Assembly: GCA_964531525.1 (NCBI GenBank)
Contig: CAZHDF010000071.1
Span: 1 to 16,559 of the forward strand
From: CAYYWV01 sp964531525
GTDB lineage: Bacteria > Pseudomonadota > Alphaproteobacteria > JAAXGF01
DNA: 16,559 bases
Reading direction: 5' to 3'
Position numbers and translations under genes: made by a program. Shown here piece by piece: positions 1-7,379 of the stretch. A model generated the notes under the pieces. That model was not told where the DNA came from and made no database searches. It saw only the letters and a list, made by a program, of their open reading frames with translations. Position 1 is the stretch's first letter. Every line of letters begins with the position of its first letter.

Positions 1-4
1 GCCC

Positions 5-32
5 TTGCTCCCGGGCGGCGGGCGGGTACACT
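5..32 (+). promoter_or_regulatory. candidate sigma70 promoter, near-leaderless
   Basis: TTGCTC at 5-10 and TACACT at 27-32 are separated by 16 bases and match the -35/-10 pattern of housekeeping promoters. A transcript would start around 38-42, at or just before the ATG at 42, and no Shine-Dalgarno sequence lies between, so the mRNA may be leaderless. The match is imperfect and lies at the window edge. Confidence 0.35.
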
Positions 33-41
33 CGCGCGGCC

Positions 42-1274
42 ATGACACAGCCCGATCTTTTCGCTTCCGCCCCTCCCGCCGACGCGGCCGCCGCCCGGCC
101 CGTCGTTCGCCTGCTGTCCGGGCATGCCCGGCGGCCGCGCCAGGGGCATCCGTGGGTATATTCAAACGAAATCGCCATGGACGCGGCGGCGCGGGCGATC
201 CCGCCGGGCGAAATCGTGCGGATCGCGGACGCCGGCGGCGCGATGCTGGGCTGCGCGACCTTCAACCCGCACAGCCTGATCGCCGCGCGCCTGCTGTCGC
301 GCGAGGCCGACGAGGCGATCGACGAGACCTTCCTGCGCCGGCGCATCAACGCGGCGGCGGCGTTGCGCGCGCGCGTGATCGAGCGCCCCCATTACCGCCT
401 CGTTCACGCCGAGGGCGACCGCCTGCCGGGCCTGGTGATCGACCGTTTCGACGACGTCTTCGTCTGCCAGGCGAACACCGCCGGCATGGCGCGCCTGCTG
501 CCCGCGATCACCGCCGCGCTCGAGGCTTTGTTCGTGCCGCGCGCCGTCGTTCTGCGCGCCGACACCCCGGTGCGCGCGCTCGAGGGGCTCGACGCCGAAA
601 GCCGCGTGCTCGCGGGCGCGATCGACGGCCCGGTCGCGGTCGAGGACGGAGGCCTGCGCGCCTTCGCCGACGTGATCGAGGGGCAGAAGACCGGCTGGTA
701 CTTCGACCAATGCGAGAACCGGGGCTTCGTCGCCGGCCTCGCCCCGGGCGCGCGGATGCTCGACCTCTACGCCTATGCCGGCGGCTTCGCGCTGCGCGCG
801 GCGGCGGCCGGCGCGGCCGAGGCGATCGCCGTCGACCGCTCGGACCTGGCGCTCGACCTCGGCCGGCGCGCGGCGGCCGAGAACGGGCTCGCGGACCGCT
901 GCCGCTTCGTCCGCGCCGAGGCGTTCGCCGAGATGGCGCGTCTCTCGCGCGCGGGCGAGCGCTTCGACATCGTGGTCGCCGACCCGCCGTCCTTCGTGAA
1001 GAACCGCCGCGCGCTGAAGCCGGGCCTGCGCGGCTATCGCAAGCTCGCGCGCATGGCCGCCGCGCTGGTCGCGCCCGGCGGGTTCCTGTTCATCGCCTCG
1101 TGCTCGCACAACGTCGCCTGGGACGCCTTCGCCGAGGCCGTGCGCCAGGGCCTCCACGACGCCGAGCGCGGCGGGCGGATCTTGCGCGCCTCGGGGGCCG
1201 GCCCCGACCACCCCCAGCATCCGGCGCTGCCCGAAAGCGCCTACCTCAAGGCGCTGACCCTGCAACTCGATTGA
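42..1274 (+). CDS. rlmI: RlmI-type class I SAM-dependent rRNA methyltransferase
   Basis: A 410-residue protein close in length to E. coli RlmI (about 396), the enzyme that makes m5C1962 in 23S rRNA. The N-terminal ~90 residues fit a PUA RNA-binding domain. The family signature GQKTGWYFDQCENR lies at 214-227. The SAM-binding motif I is LDLYAYAGGF (240-249), the acidic ribose-binding position follows in AVDRS, and the catalytic-region motif DPPSF is at 314-318. Cys354 in IASCSH is the probable nucleophile of an m5C enzyme. The start at 42 is the first ATG and follows a promoter-like sequence; no ribosome binding site is visible. It converges on the histidine kinase gene. The superfamily assignment is firm; the exact target base is inferred from the family. 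Confidence 0.85.
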   Translation: MTQPDLFASAPPADAAAARPVVRLLSGHARRPRQGHPWVYSNEIAMDAAARAIPPGEIVRIADAGGAMLGCATFNPHSLIAARLLSREADEAIDETFLRRRINAAAALRARVIERPHYRLVHAEGDRLPGLVIDRFDDVFVCQANTAGMARLLPAITAALEALFVPRAVVLRADTPVRALEGLDAESRVLAGAIDGPVAVEDGGLRAFADVIEGQKTGWYFDQCENRGFVAGLAPGARMLDLYAYAGGFALRAAAAGAAEAIAVDRSDLALDLGRRAAAENGLADRCRFVRAEAFAEMARLSRAGERFDIVVADPPSFVKNRRALKPGLRGYRKLARMAAALVAPGGFLFIASCSHNVAWDAFAEAVRQGLHDAERGGRILRASGAGPDHPQHPALPESAYLKALTLQLD

Positions 1275-1319
1275 AGCAAGCGCGACCGCGCGCCCGAGCT
1301 TATGCGAGGAAGCCCGCGT

Positions 1320-1351
1320 GGCGTTTGAACGCCCGACGGGCCACAGGCCCG
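1320..1351. terminator. paired hairpins between convergent genes
   Basis: Two perfect inverted repeats lie in the 109-base gap between the convergent methyltransferase and kinase genes: GGCGTT/AACGCC at 1320-1333 and CGGGCC/GGCCCG at 1337-1351 with a three-base loop. Neither is followed by a T tract on either strand, so they are not classical intrinsic terminators. They could stop transcription weakly in both directions or protect 3' ends. Confidence 0.3.
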
Positions 1352-1383
1352 GCGCGGAAACGGAGACTCGCGCCCACGCTCCC

Positions 1384-2802
1384 TCAGTGGCGCACCGGGC
1401 GGAGCGGCAGCTCGATCCGAAAGACCGTGCCACCCCCGTCGCTCCGCACCAGGCGCACGTCGCCGCCATGGGCGCGCATGATCTCGCGCGCGATCGGCAG
1501 GCCGAGCCCGGTGCCGCCGTGGCTCGCCGAGCCGGCGAAGGGCTCGAACAAGCGCTCGCGCGCTCGGGCGGGCAGCCCCGGGCCGGTGTCGGCGAGGTCG
1601 ATCACCGCGCAATCGTCGCGGCGATGTCCGGTGATGCGGATTTGCCCGCCGCCCTCCCCGGCTCCGTTCATGGCGCCGATGGCGTTGTGGGCGAGGTTGA
1701 AGAACACCCGGAAGAGCTGATCGCGGTCGGCGGTGACCTCGAACGGCTCGGGCAGCTCGAGCAGCCATTCGATCGGACCGTCGTCATCGAGCGCGAGCGC
1801 CGCGCGCGTCTCGCCGAGCAGATCGCGCAGATCGAAGCTATCGAGGCGTAGCTCGGGCCCGCGCGCGCGGACGAAGCGCAGGGTGTCCTCGCATAGCGCC
1901 ACGGCGCGGTCGATCGCCTGGGTCAGCGCCGAGGCGTCGCGCCGCACTTCGGGGGCGTCGCTCTGGGCGAGCCGGTCCGAGACCAACACCGCGGTCGAGA
2001 GGATGTTGCGGAGATCGTGGTTGATCTTGCTCACCGCGCCGCCGAGCGCCGCGAGATGCGCGCGCTGGCGGAGCGCCGCGCGCACGCCCCGCTGCATCTC
2101 GGCGAGCTCGGCCTGGGCGATGCCGATCTCGTCGCGCCGGGCGCTCACCTCGATGTCGGTCGAGACGTCCTCGGGCGATTCGCGAAAGGCGATCAATGTC
2201 CCGGTGATCCGCCGCATGGGGCGCACCATGAGCCATTGCAGGCTGAAGTAGACGAGCGTCGCGGTCAGCAGCGAGAGCACGATCGAAAGCATCAGGATAC
2301 GGCGCGCGTAATCGAACATCTCGGCGCGCATCGGCGCCTCGTCGAGGGTCACGTCGACCATGGTCGCGGGCGCGATCCGCGACGGCCCCATGACGCGCAG
2401 CACCCGATTGCCGCTCTGGACCAGCGCCTCGAAGGCATCGCGAATGAGCATCGGAGGCGTCGCGCCGGTGATGTCGTAGCTGGCGTCGATCCGGGGTGGA
2501 TCGCCAAGCATGAGATAGGACGCATCGGGGGTGCGCAGCGCGATCGAGCGCACCTGCGCATGCGCCAGAAGCTGGCGGCGAAGGTCGGGCGAGACCATGC
2601 CGTCGGGCGCCGCCTCGAGCGCGAGCGTCGCCTCGTGGGCGGCGGCGAGACGTTCCTGGAGATAAACCAGGCGAAAGCGCGCGATCGAGGGCACGAAGAT
2701 CAGCACCTCGCCGAGCATGACGAAGGCGATGGTCAGCACCAGAAGCCGGGCCGAGAGGCTGCGCGTCAGCGGCGGCAAAGAAAACCGTTTCGTCGGCTTC
2801 AT
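1384..2802 (-). CDS. membrane sensor histidine kinase with HAMP domain
   Basis: With the start at 2802 (MKPTKRF) the protein has 472 residues; the frame stays open further upstream, but the extra 29 residues are unlike a kinase N-terminus. One membrane helix lies at about 20-42, then a ~125-residue periplasmic sensor region with no recognised domain, a second helix at about 170-190 and a HAMP linker to about 245. The phospho-acceptor is His262 in INHDLRN, the N box has Asn373 in NLAHNAIGAM, the G1 box is DTGPG (405 on) and the G2 box GGTGLGL (429-435), so it looks catalytically complete. No response regulator is encoded in this window, so it is an orphan here. It lies 79 bases after the flavoprotein gene in the same direction, probably as the last operon member. 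Confidence 0.85.
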   Translation of the reverse strand: MKPTKRFSLPPLTRSLSARLLVLTIAFVMLGEVLIFVPSIARFRLVYLQERLAAAHEATLALEAAPDGMVSPDLRRQLLAHAQVRSIALRTPDASYLMLGDPPRIDASYDITGATPPMLIRDAFEALVQSGNRVLRVMGPSRIAPATMVDVTLDEAPMRAEMFDYARRILMLSIVLSLLTATLVYFSLQWLMVRPMRRITGTLIAFRESPEDVSTDIEVSARRDEIGIAQAELAEMQRGVRAALRQRAHLAALGGAVSKINHDLRNILSTAVLVSDRLAQSDAPEVRRDASALTQAIDRAVALCEDTLRFVRARGPELRLDSFDLRDLLGETRAALALDDDGPIEWLLELPEPFEVTADRDQLFRVFFNLAHNAIGAMNGAGEGGGQIRITGHRRDDCAVIDLADTGPGLPARARERLFEPFAGSASHGGTGLGLPIAREIMRAHGGDVRLVRSDGGGTVFRIELPLRPVRH

Positions 2803-2881
2803 CGTCTGATGGTCCACCGATCGCCCCCGTTGTCCATGGTCGGCGTGGCGACCGGCGCCCCGCCTTGTCCCCGTCCCGATG

Positions 2882-4306
2882 CTATCCAAACCGCGCGAGG
2901 AAGCGAACCAAGCGCCGCGTTCCCTCGCCGAACAGCCGCGCGGCGTAGAAGCTTCCCGCGGCGCGCTTGTTGACCTCGGCCAGCGTCGGGTAGGGCGCGA
3001 TCAACCCGGCCATCGCCCCGATCTTCAGCCTTTCCCGGATCGCGAGCTCCCAGGGCTGGATCAGCTCTCCCGCCTGTGGCCCGACGATTCCGGCGCCCAG
3101 TATACGCCCGCGGGCGGTCGTCACCACCTTGACGAAGCCGTCGGTCTCGCGCTCGGCGCGCGCGCGGTCGTTCTCGGCGAAGGGCCAGCGCAGCACGCGA
3201 ATCCGCAAGCCCGCCGCGCGCGCCTTGGCCTCGGTCATGCCGACCTGGGCGAGCTCGGGGTCGGTGAAGGTCGCCCAGGGCAGCGCCCGGTAATCGACCT
3301 TCGCGGGCAGCCGGAACAGAATATTCCGAATAACGATTCCGGCCTGATAGCCGGCGGTATGGGTGAACGGATACGGCCCCGCCACGTCGCCGATCGCATA
3401 GACCCGCCGGTTGGTGGTGCGTAGCCGCGCGTCGACCGTGACCCCCCGGCGCTCGAAGGCGATCCCCGCCGCGTCCAGGCCGAGGCCGTCGACATTGGGG
3501 GTCCGGCCCGCGGCGATCAGCAGGTGCGTCCCCTCGACGCGCCCCTCGGCCCCCTCGTCGCCGACGACCGCCGCGATGCCCTCGCCCGCCCGTTCGACCC
3601 GGCGCACGGGCGTTTTCTCCATGAGCGCGACGCCCTCGGCGCGAAGGCGGGTGCGCACTACGTCGACCAACTCGGGATCGTCGTTGCCGAGGATCGAGAA
3701 CATCTCGACCACGGTGACCCGCGCGCCGAGCCGGCGATGCGCCTGGGCGAGCTCGCAGCCGATCGGCCCGCCGCCGACAATCACCAGATGGCCGGGGGGC
3801 TCGGTCAGATCGAAGATCGTCTCGTTGGTGAGATGGGGGACCCCGTCGAGCCCCGGGATCGGCGGCACCATCGGCCGGCTGCCGGTGGCGATCACGAAGC
3901 GCCGCGCGGCGATCTCGGTCTCGCCCGCGACGACCCGGTCGGGGCCGGTGAAACGCCCCTCGGCTTGGATTACCGTAACGCCGAGACCCTCGAAGCGCTC
4001 GACCGAATCATGGGGCGCGATCCCGGCGATCACGTCGTGGACATGGTCGTGGACGCGCCGGAAGTCGATCGTCGCGGGTGGTGCCGTGACGCCGAAGCGC
4101 GCGGCGAGCGCCTGGCGGCGCGCGGCGTGGCCGGCGGCGAGCAGCGCCTTCGACGGCACGCAGCCGAAGTTGAGACAGTCGCCGCCCATGGGACCGCGCT
4201 CGACCAAGGCGACCTTGGCGCCCATCTGGCTCGCGCCGGCGGCGACCGAAAGCCCGCCCGAGCCCGCGCCGATGACGCAAATATCGACTTCGATCGCCCG
4301 CGTCAT
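2882..4306 (-). CDS. MerA/Lpd-like FAD-dependent pyridine nucleotide-disulfide oxidoreductase
   Basis: A 474-residue flavoprotein of the dihydrolipoamide dehydrogenase/mercuric reductase family. The FAD-binding GAGSGG is at 13-18, the redox-active disulfide is Cys44/Cys49 in GGDCLNFGCVPSK, the NAD(P)-binding VIVGGGPIGCE is at 175-185, and the second FAD motif AIGDVAG is at 304-310. The C-terminal dimerisation domain has PYPTLAEV, with Tyr429 where Lpd enzymes carry the catalytic His (HPTxxE). Tyr at this place resembles MerA, but MerA's heavy-metal N-terminal domain and C-terminal paired cysteines are both missing. It is therefore probably neither a true lipoamide dehydrogenase nor a mercuric reductase; the substrate is unknown. 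A GAGAGGGA ribosome binding site lies in the last codons of the VTT gene, 16 bases after which this gene starts, which suggests translational coupling. Confidence 0.85.
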   Translation of the reverse strand: MTRAIEVDICVIGAGSGGLSVAAGASQMGAKVALVERGPMGGDCLNFGCVPSKALLAAGHAARRQALAARFGVTAPPATIDFRRVHDHVHDVIAGIAPHDSVERFEGLGVTVIQAEGRFTGPDRVVAGETEIAARRFVIATGSRPMVPPIPGLDGVPHLTNETIFDLTEPPGHLVIVGGGPIGCELAQAHRRLGARVTVVEMFSILGNDDPELVDVVRTRLRAEGVALMEKTPVRRVERAGEGIAAVVGDEGAEGRVEGTHLLIAAGRTPNVDGLGLDAAGIAFERRGVTVDARLRTTNRRVYAIGDVAGPYPFTHTAGYQAGIVIRNILFRLPAKVDYRALPWATFTDPELAQVGMTEAKARAAGLRIRVLRWPFAENDRARAERETDGFVKVVTTARGRILGAGIVGPQAGELIQPWELAIRERLKIGAMAGLIAPYPTLAEVNKRAAGSFYAARLFGEGTRRLVRFLARFG

Positions 4307-4322
4307 CGCGAAGACGTCCCTC

Positions 4323-5126
4323 TCAAGGCTCGCCCCCCGGTCGGTCTATGCCCGCGCGCGGGCATTCGGCGCCGCAAGGCGGCGTCACGGAGCCGGGGCA
4401 ATCGCCGCCGCGCAGCTTCTTGTAGATCACCGGCAGAAGCGCGAGCACGCCGAGGCCCACCAGCGCCGCGATCATCTGGGGGGTGAGCACGGCCGAGACG
4501 TCGAACCCCTCGCCCGCGTCGAGCGCCGCGCCGAGACCGCTGCCGGCGAGCGCATAGACCGTCGTGCCGGGGATGATGCCGACCAGGGTGCCGAAGAAGT
4601 AGACCCGCAGGCTCACGCCGAGGAAGGCGGGAACCAGGTTGACGACGAAGAAGGGAAACAGAGGGATCAGGCGGAGCACCAGAAGATAGCTCAACGCGTT
4701 GGCGCGAAACCCGGCCTCCATCTTGGCCATCCAGGGGCCGGCGCGCTCGCGCAGGCGTTCGCCCACCGCGGTCCGCGCGACCAGGAACAGGATGGTCGCG
4801 CCGATGGTGGCGGAAAAGATGACCAGCAGGGTCGCGTGTAGCGGTCCGAACAGGAAGCCGCCGGCGACCGTCATCATGGCGCCGCCGGGAAGCGACAGCG
4901 CGACCACCACGGCGTAGAGCACGAAGTAGAGCAGGGATGCGAGAACCGCGTGGTTCGCGACGAAGACGCGCAGGGTCTCGCGATGCTCGCGCAGCGCCTC
5001 GAAAACGGTCTGATTGTCGGGACCGAAGACGGCGAAGGCGACGATCACCACGATCAGCGCGAGGGCGGGCCAGAAGCGCCTGCACGCGGAGAGCGCGCCC
5101 TTGCCCGTAATCCTGTCGTCCGCCAT
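4323..5126 (-). CDS. TVP38/TMEM64 family (VTT domain) membrane protein
   Basis: A 267-residue polytopic membrane protein. A first helix lies at about 18-36, and the VTT/SNARE-associated core runs from about 58 to 200 with GGFLFGP at 89-95 and the re-entrant-type stretch LRLIPLFPFFVVNLVPAFLGV-like at 151-171, rich in the conserved prolines of the family. A final helix lies at about 216-234. DedA/VTT proteins are linked to membrane lipid flipping or transport in other organisms; no substrate can be read here. The cytosolic tail carries three cysteines (243, 251, 255), not part of the VTT core. It is the first gene of the minus-strand group with the disulfide reductase and kinase, and this gene pairing is seen in other bacteria, including as fusions. 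Confidence 0.8.
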   Translation of the reverse strand: MADDRITGKGALSACRRFWPALALIVVIVAFAVFGPDNQTVFEALREHRETLRVFVANHAVLASLLYFVLYAVVVALSLPGGAMMTVAGGFLFGPLHATLLVIFSATIGATILFLVARTAVGERLRERAGPWMAKMEAGFRANALSYLLVLRLIPLFPFFVVNLVPAFLGVSLRVYFFGTLVGIIPGTTVYALAGSGLGAALDAGEGFDVSAVLTPQMIAALVGLGVLALLPVIYKKLRGGDCPGSVTPPCGAECPRAGIDRPGGEP

Positions 5127-5284
5127 GCCAACCCTTTGCCCGTCACGCGCCTGCGCAGCCTAGCACGGGCGACAAAGCGCCGCACCCGTCGCGCCGGGGT
5201 GACGCGGTTCGCGCCATTCGCCCGGCCGCCTGTCAGCATATTGATATTGGCCACGGCCGGGCGGCGGACAGACGCCCTGAACCA

Positions 5285-5303
5285 GTTGTGATCGGTTGTG
5301 ATC
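5285..5303. repeat. tandem 10-base-spaced direct repeat, possible operator
   Basis: GTTGTGATC occurs twice (5285-5293 and 5295-5303) with one base between, giving a period of ten bases or one helical turn. It lies about 160 bases upstream of the VTT gene start. Regularly phased direct repeats in an intergenic region can be binding sites for a regulator on one DNA face; no binding protein can be named. Confidence 0.4.
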
Positions 5304-5316
5304 CACCCGGGCGGGG

Positions 5317-5358
5317 AAAACGGCGCGTTTTCGCGGGGGGCGCAAAGCCCCCCGCGAA
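5317..5358 (-). terminator. strong hairpin after the cysteine hydrolase gene
   Basis: A perfect 12-base stem (5330-5341 with 5347-5358, loop of five) lies about 24 bases past the stop of the minus-strand cysteine hydrolase gene. A second small palindrome, AAAACG/CGTTTT at 5317-5331, directly follows on the minus strand and gives short T-rich stretches there. The arrangement fits a transcription terminator, though the T tract is interrupted rather than continuous. Confidence 0.5.
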
Positions 5359-5381
5359 CGGGTCGGGTCGGTCGGCTCGGG

Positions 5382-6233
5382 TCAGGTCGACGACTTGAGC
5401 CGGGCCACCGCCTCGTCGGTCGACCACAGGGCGTTGGCCATGTAGCGGAAGTTGATGAGCGCCGCGAGGTAGCCGTCGCCCTCGGGCAGCATCGCCGCCG
5501 CGGTCGCGTCCCTCACCACCGCGACCTCGAAGCCGCGCTCGAGGAGCTCGCGCATATGGGCCTCGGTGCAGAGATTGGCCGACATGCCGGCGAGGATCAC
5601 CTGATCGACCCGTTGCTTGCGAAGCTGAAGAATCAGGTCGTTGTTCTCGGGGCCGTAGACCTTGTGCGGCGAGGCGATGATCGTCTTGCCGTCGTGGATA
5701 TAGGGCTTGTACTCGGGCATGAAGTCGGCGCCCGAGCCCTCGAAGCCCTCCATGGTGTAGGCGCTCGGCCGGTCGAACATGCCGATCTTGTGCATCAGCT
5801 TTTCGAGCGGGCCACCGAACTTCCAGCCGTGGTCGAAGGGATAGTAGTAGTGCGGCGAGATCGCGACCGTGATCCCGGCGGCCTTGGCGGCCTTGAACAG
5901 GCGGCCGATGTTGGCGACCGTGTTGTTGCGCTCGACGCTCTTGCCGACCACGCCCCAGGTGACGCCCTTGGGGCTCAGGAAGTCGATCTGCGGATCGGTG
6001 ACCACCAGCGCCGTGCGCGCGAGATCGAGGGTCACGTCGGACGGCGGCAGGGCGCCCTTGGCGGGCGGCGCGTAAGGATCGTCGTCGGTCGCGGCGGCGA
6101 CCCTCGTCGCGGCGGCGGCGGCGACGGCGCCCGCGGCGACGCCCGCGGCGATGAAGCCGCGCCGGTCGAGACCGTTCCGGTCCCGGTCGTAATCCCGTCC
6201 GCCTTCGGGCTCGTGATCGTGATGGCTACACAT
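5382..6233 (-). CDS. Tat-exported isochorismatase-family cysteine hydrolase
   Basis: A 283-residue protein of the isochorismatase/nicotinamidase-like cysteine hydrolase family. The catalytic triad can be placed as Asp80 (VTDPQIDF), Lys191 (SPHKVYG) and Cys222 (MSANLCTEAH). The N-terminus carries a twin-arginine signal, DRRGFIAAG at 23-31, followed by an Ala-rich hydrophobic stretch ending near 48, so a folded enzyme is probably exported to the periplasm. Before the Tat motif is an unusual Cys/His/Asp-rich segment (CSHHDH at 2-7). The start at 6233 is preceded by a strong AAGGAGG site. Family members hydrolyse amides or vinyl ethers; the substrate cannot be inferred. The gene is divergent from an AraC-type regulator with a 139-base shared control region. 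Confidence 0.85.
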   Translation of the reverse strand: MCSHHDHEPEGGRDYDRDRNGLDRRGFIAAGVAAGAVAAAAATRVAAATDDDPYAPPAKGALPPSDVTLDLARTALVVTDPQIDFLSPKGVTWGVVGKSVERNNTVANIGRLFKAAKAAGITVAISPHYYYPFDHGWKFGGPLEKLMHKIGMFDRPSAYTMEGFEGSGADFMPEYKPYIHDGKTIIASPHKVYGPENNDLILQLRKQRVDQVILAGMSANLCTEAHMRELLERGFEVAVVRDATAAAMLPEGDGYLAALINFRYMANALWSTDEAVARLKSST

Positions 6234-6372
6234 CTATTTTTCCTCCTTGATGGGCTGGATGAGCCCCCTCCCCTTGACCCCGAGACTGGGCGATGCGCGG
6301 TGCCTTTTGGCGTCTCGGTGGTGCCCGATCGTCCAAATTGACGCGTCCCGGGGGCGATGCGAAGATGCCCGA
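6234..6372. promoter_or_regulatory. shared control region of divergent hydrolase and AraC genes
   Basis: This 139-base gap must hold the start signals of both divergent genes. It contains the strong ribosome binding site of the hydrolase gene (6240-6247 region, minus strand), a small GGGCT/AGCCC inverted repeat at 6252-6266 and a TTGACC hexamer near 6278 on the plus strand without a convincing -10 partner. No clear operator was identified. Confidence 0.3.
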
Positions 6373-7335
6373 ATGATCCTTCTCGATCGCCTTCTCGCCG
6401 GTCTTCAGGTGGGGGTCGAACCCTTCGCCATCTGCGAGGTCCGGGGGGGCGCGGCGTTGACCTTCGCGCCCTCGGACGACGCCACGGTGCATTACACGCT
6501 CGCGGGCCGGGGCGCGATCCGGCTCGGCGACGGCGCGGAGATCGAGGCCGCGCCCCACAGCTTCGTCGTCGTGCCGCCGCGCATGCGCCAGCGGATCGAG
6601 CATCGCGCCAGCGCGGGCGGCGACGACCGTCTGCCGATCAGCATCTGCGCCTCGGTGGTCGACGGCATGCGCCGGCTGCGCGCGGGCGAGGGCGCGGGCG
6701 GCGTGATCATGGCCTGCGGCGCGATCCGCGCGACCTATCGCCGCATGGCCGGCCTGTTCGACTATCTGCCCGAGCCGATCGTCGAGAGCTTCGCCGACGA
6801 CGACCCGATTCGCCGCGCCTTCGAGCAGTTGCTCGCCGAGCTCGCCGAGCCCCAGCCGGGCAGCGCCGCGATGACCGAGATGCTGATGAAGGAATGCCTA
6901 GTGCTGCTTCTGCGCCGCCATTGCGCGGGCGGCGAATGCCGGGTGCCGTGGCTCTCCGCGCTCGAGGACGAGCGCCTCGGCGCCACGCTCGCGGCGATGC
7001 TCGACGCCCCCGATAAACCCCATACGGTCGAACGCCTCGCCGATCTCGCGGGCATGAGCCGGGCGTCCTTCGCCCAGCATTTCACCGCCGCCTTCGGCCG
7101 CCCGCCGATGGATTTCCTAAGGGAGATCCGCCTGCGCCGGGCGGCGGCGCTGCTGCGCGAGACCGACCTGCCCGTCAAGCAGGTCGCCGCCCGGGTCGGC
7201 TACGAAAGCCGGAGCTATTTTTCGCGCGCGTTCAAGACATTCCATGGTATCGATCCGGCGGGCTTTCGCCTCGCCCCACCGGCCGCCGCACCGCCGTCCA
7301 AGCCCCGGCCCGCGACCGCCGTCCGGACCGGGTAG
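6373..7335 (+). CDS. AraC-family transcriptional regulator with cupin N-terminal domain
   Basis: Starting at 6373 (MILLDRLL) the protein has 320 residues, the normal size for this family; the open frame upstream to 6247 encodes no family sequence and overlaps the divergent control region. Residues 1 to about 185 fit the AraC_binding cupin domain (Cupin_6 type), with VHYTLAGRG at 39-47 and FVVVPPR near 64-70. The C-terminal ~100 residues form the two helix-turn-helix units: HTVERLADLAGMSRASFAQHF-like sequence at about 217-237, and LPVKQVAARVGYESRSYFSRAF-like sequence at 266-287, followed by the family's HGIDPAGFR. A Pro/Ala-rich tail follows. No good Shine-Dalgarno is seen. Divergence from the cysteine hydrolase gene suggests it controls that gene; bioY lies 44 bases downstream. 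Confidence 0.85.
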   Translation: MILLDRLLAGLQVGVEPFAICEVRGGAALTFAPSDDATVHYTLAGRGAIRLGDGAEIEAAPHSFVVVPPRMRQRIEHRASAGGDDRLPISICASVVDGMRRLRAGEGAGGVIMACGAIRATYRRMAGLFDYLPEPIVESFADDDPIRRAFEQLLAELAEPQPGSAAMTEMLMKECLVLLLRRHCAGGECRVPWLSALEDERLGATLAAMLDAPDKPHTVERLADLAGMSRASFAQHFTAAFGRPPMDFLREIRLRRAAALLRETDLPVKQVAARVGYESRSYFSRAFKTFHGIDPAGFRLAPPAAAPPSKPRPATAVRTG

Positions 7336-7379
7336 GAGGCGCGAGCCCCCCAGGTCCTCAAGCCTTCAGGAGCCCCGAG

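Noticed and set aside
2882..4306. True mercuric reductase and a mercury-resistance operon
   Set aside because: The N-terminal HMA domain and C-terminal cysteine pair are missing, and there is no merR, merT or merP nearby.
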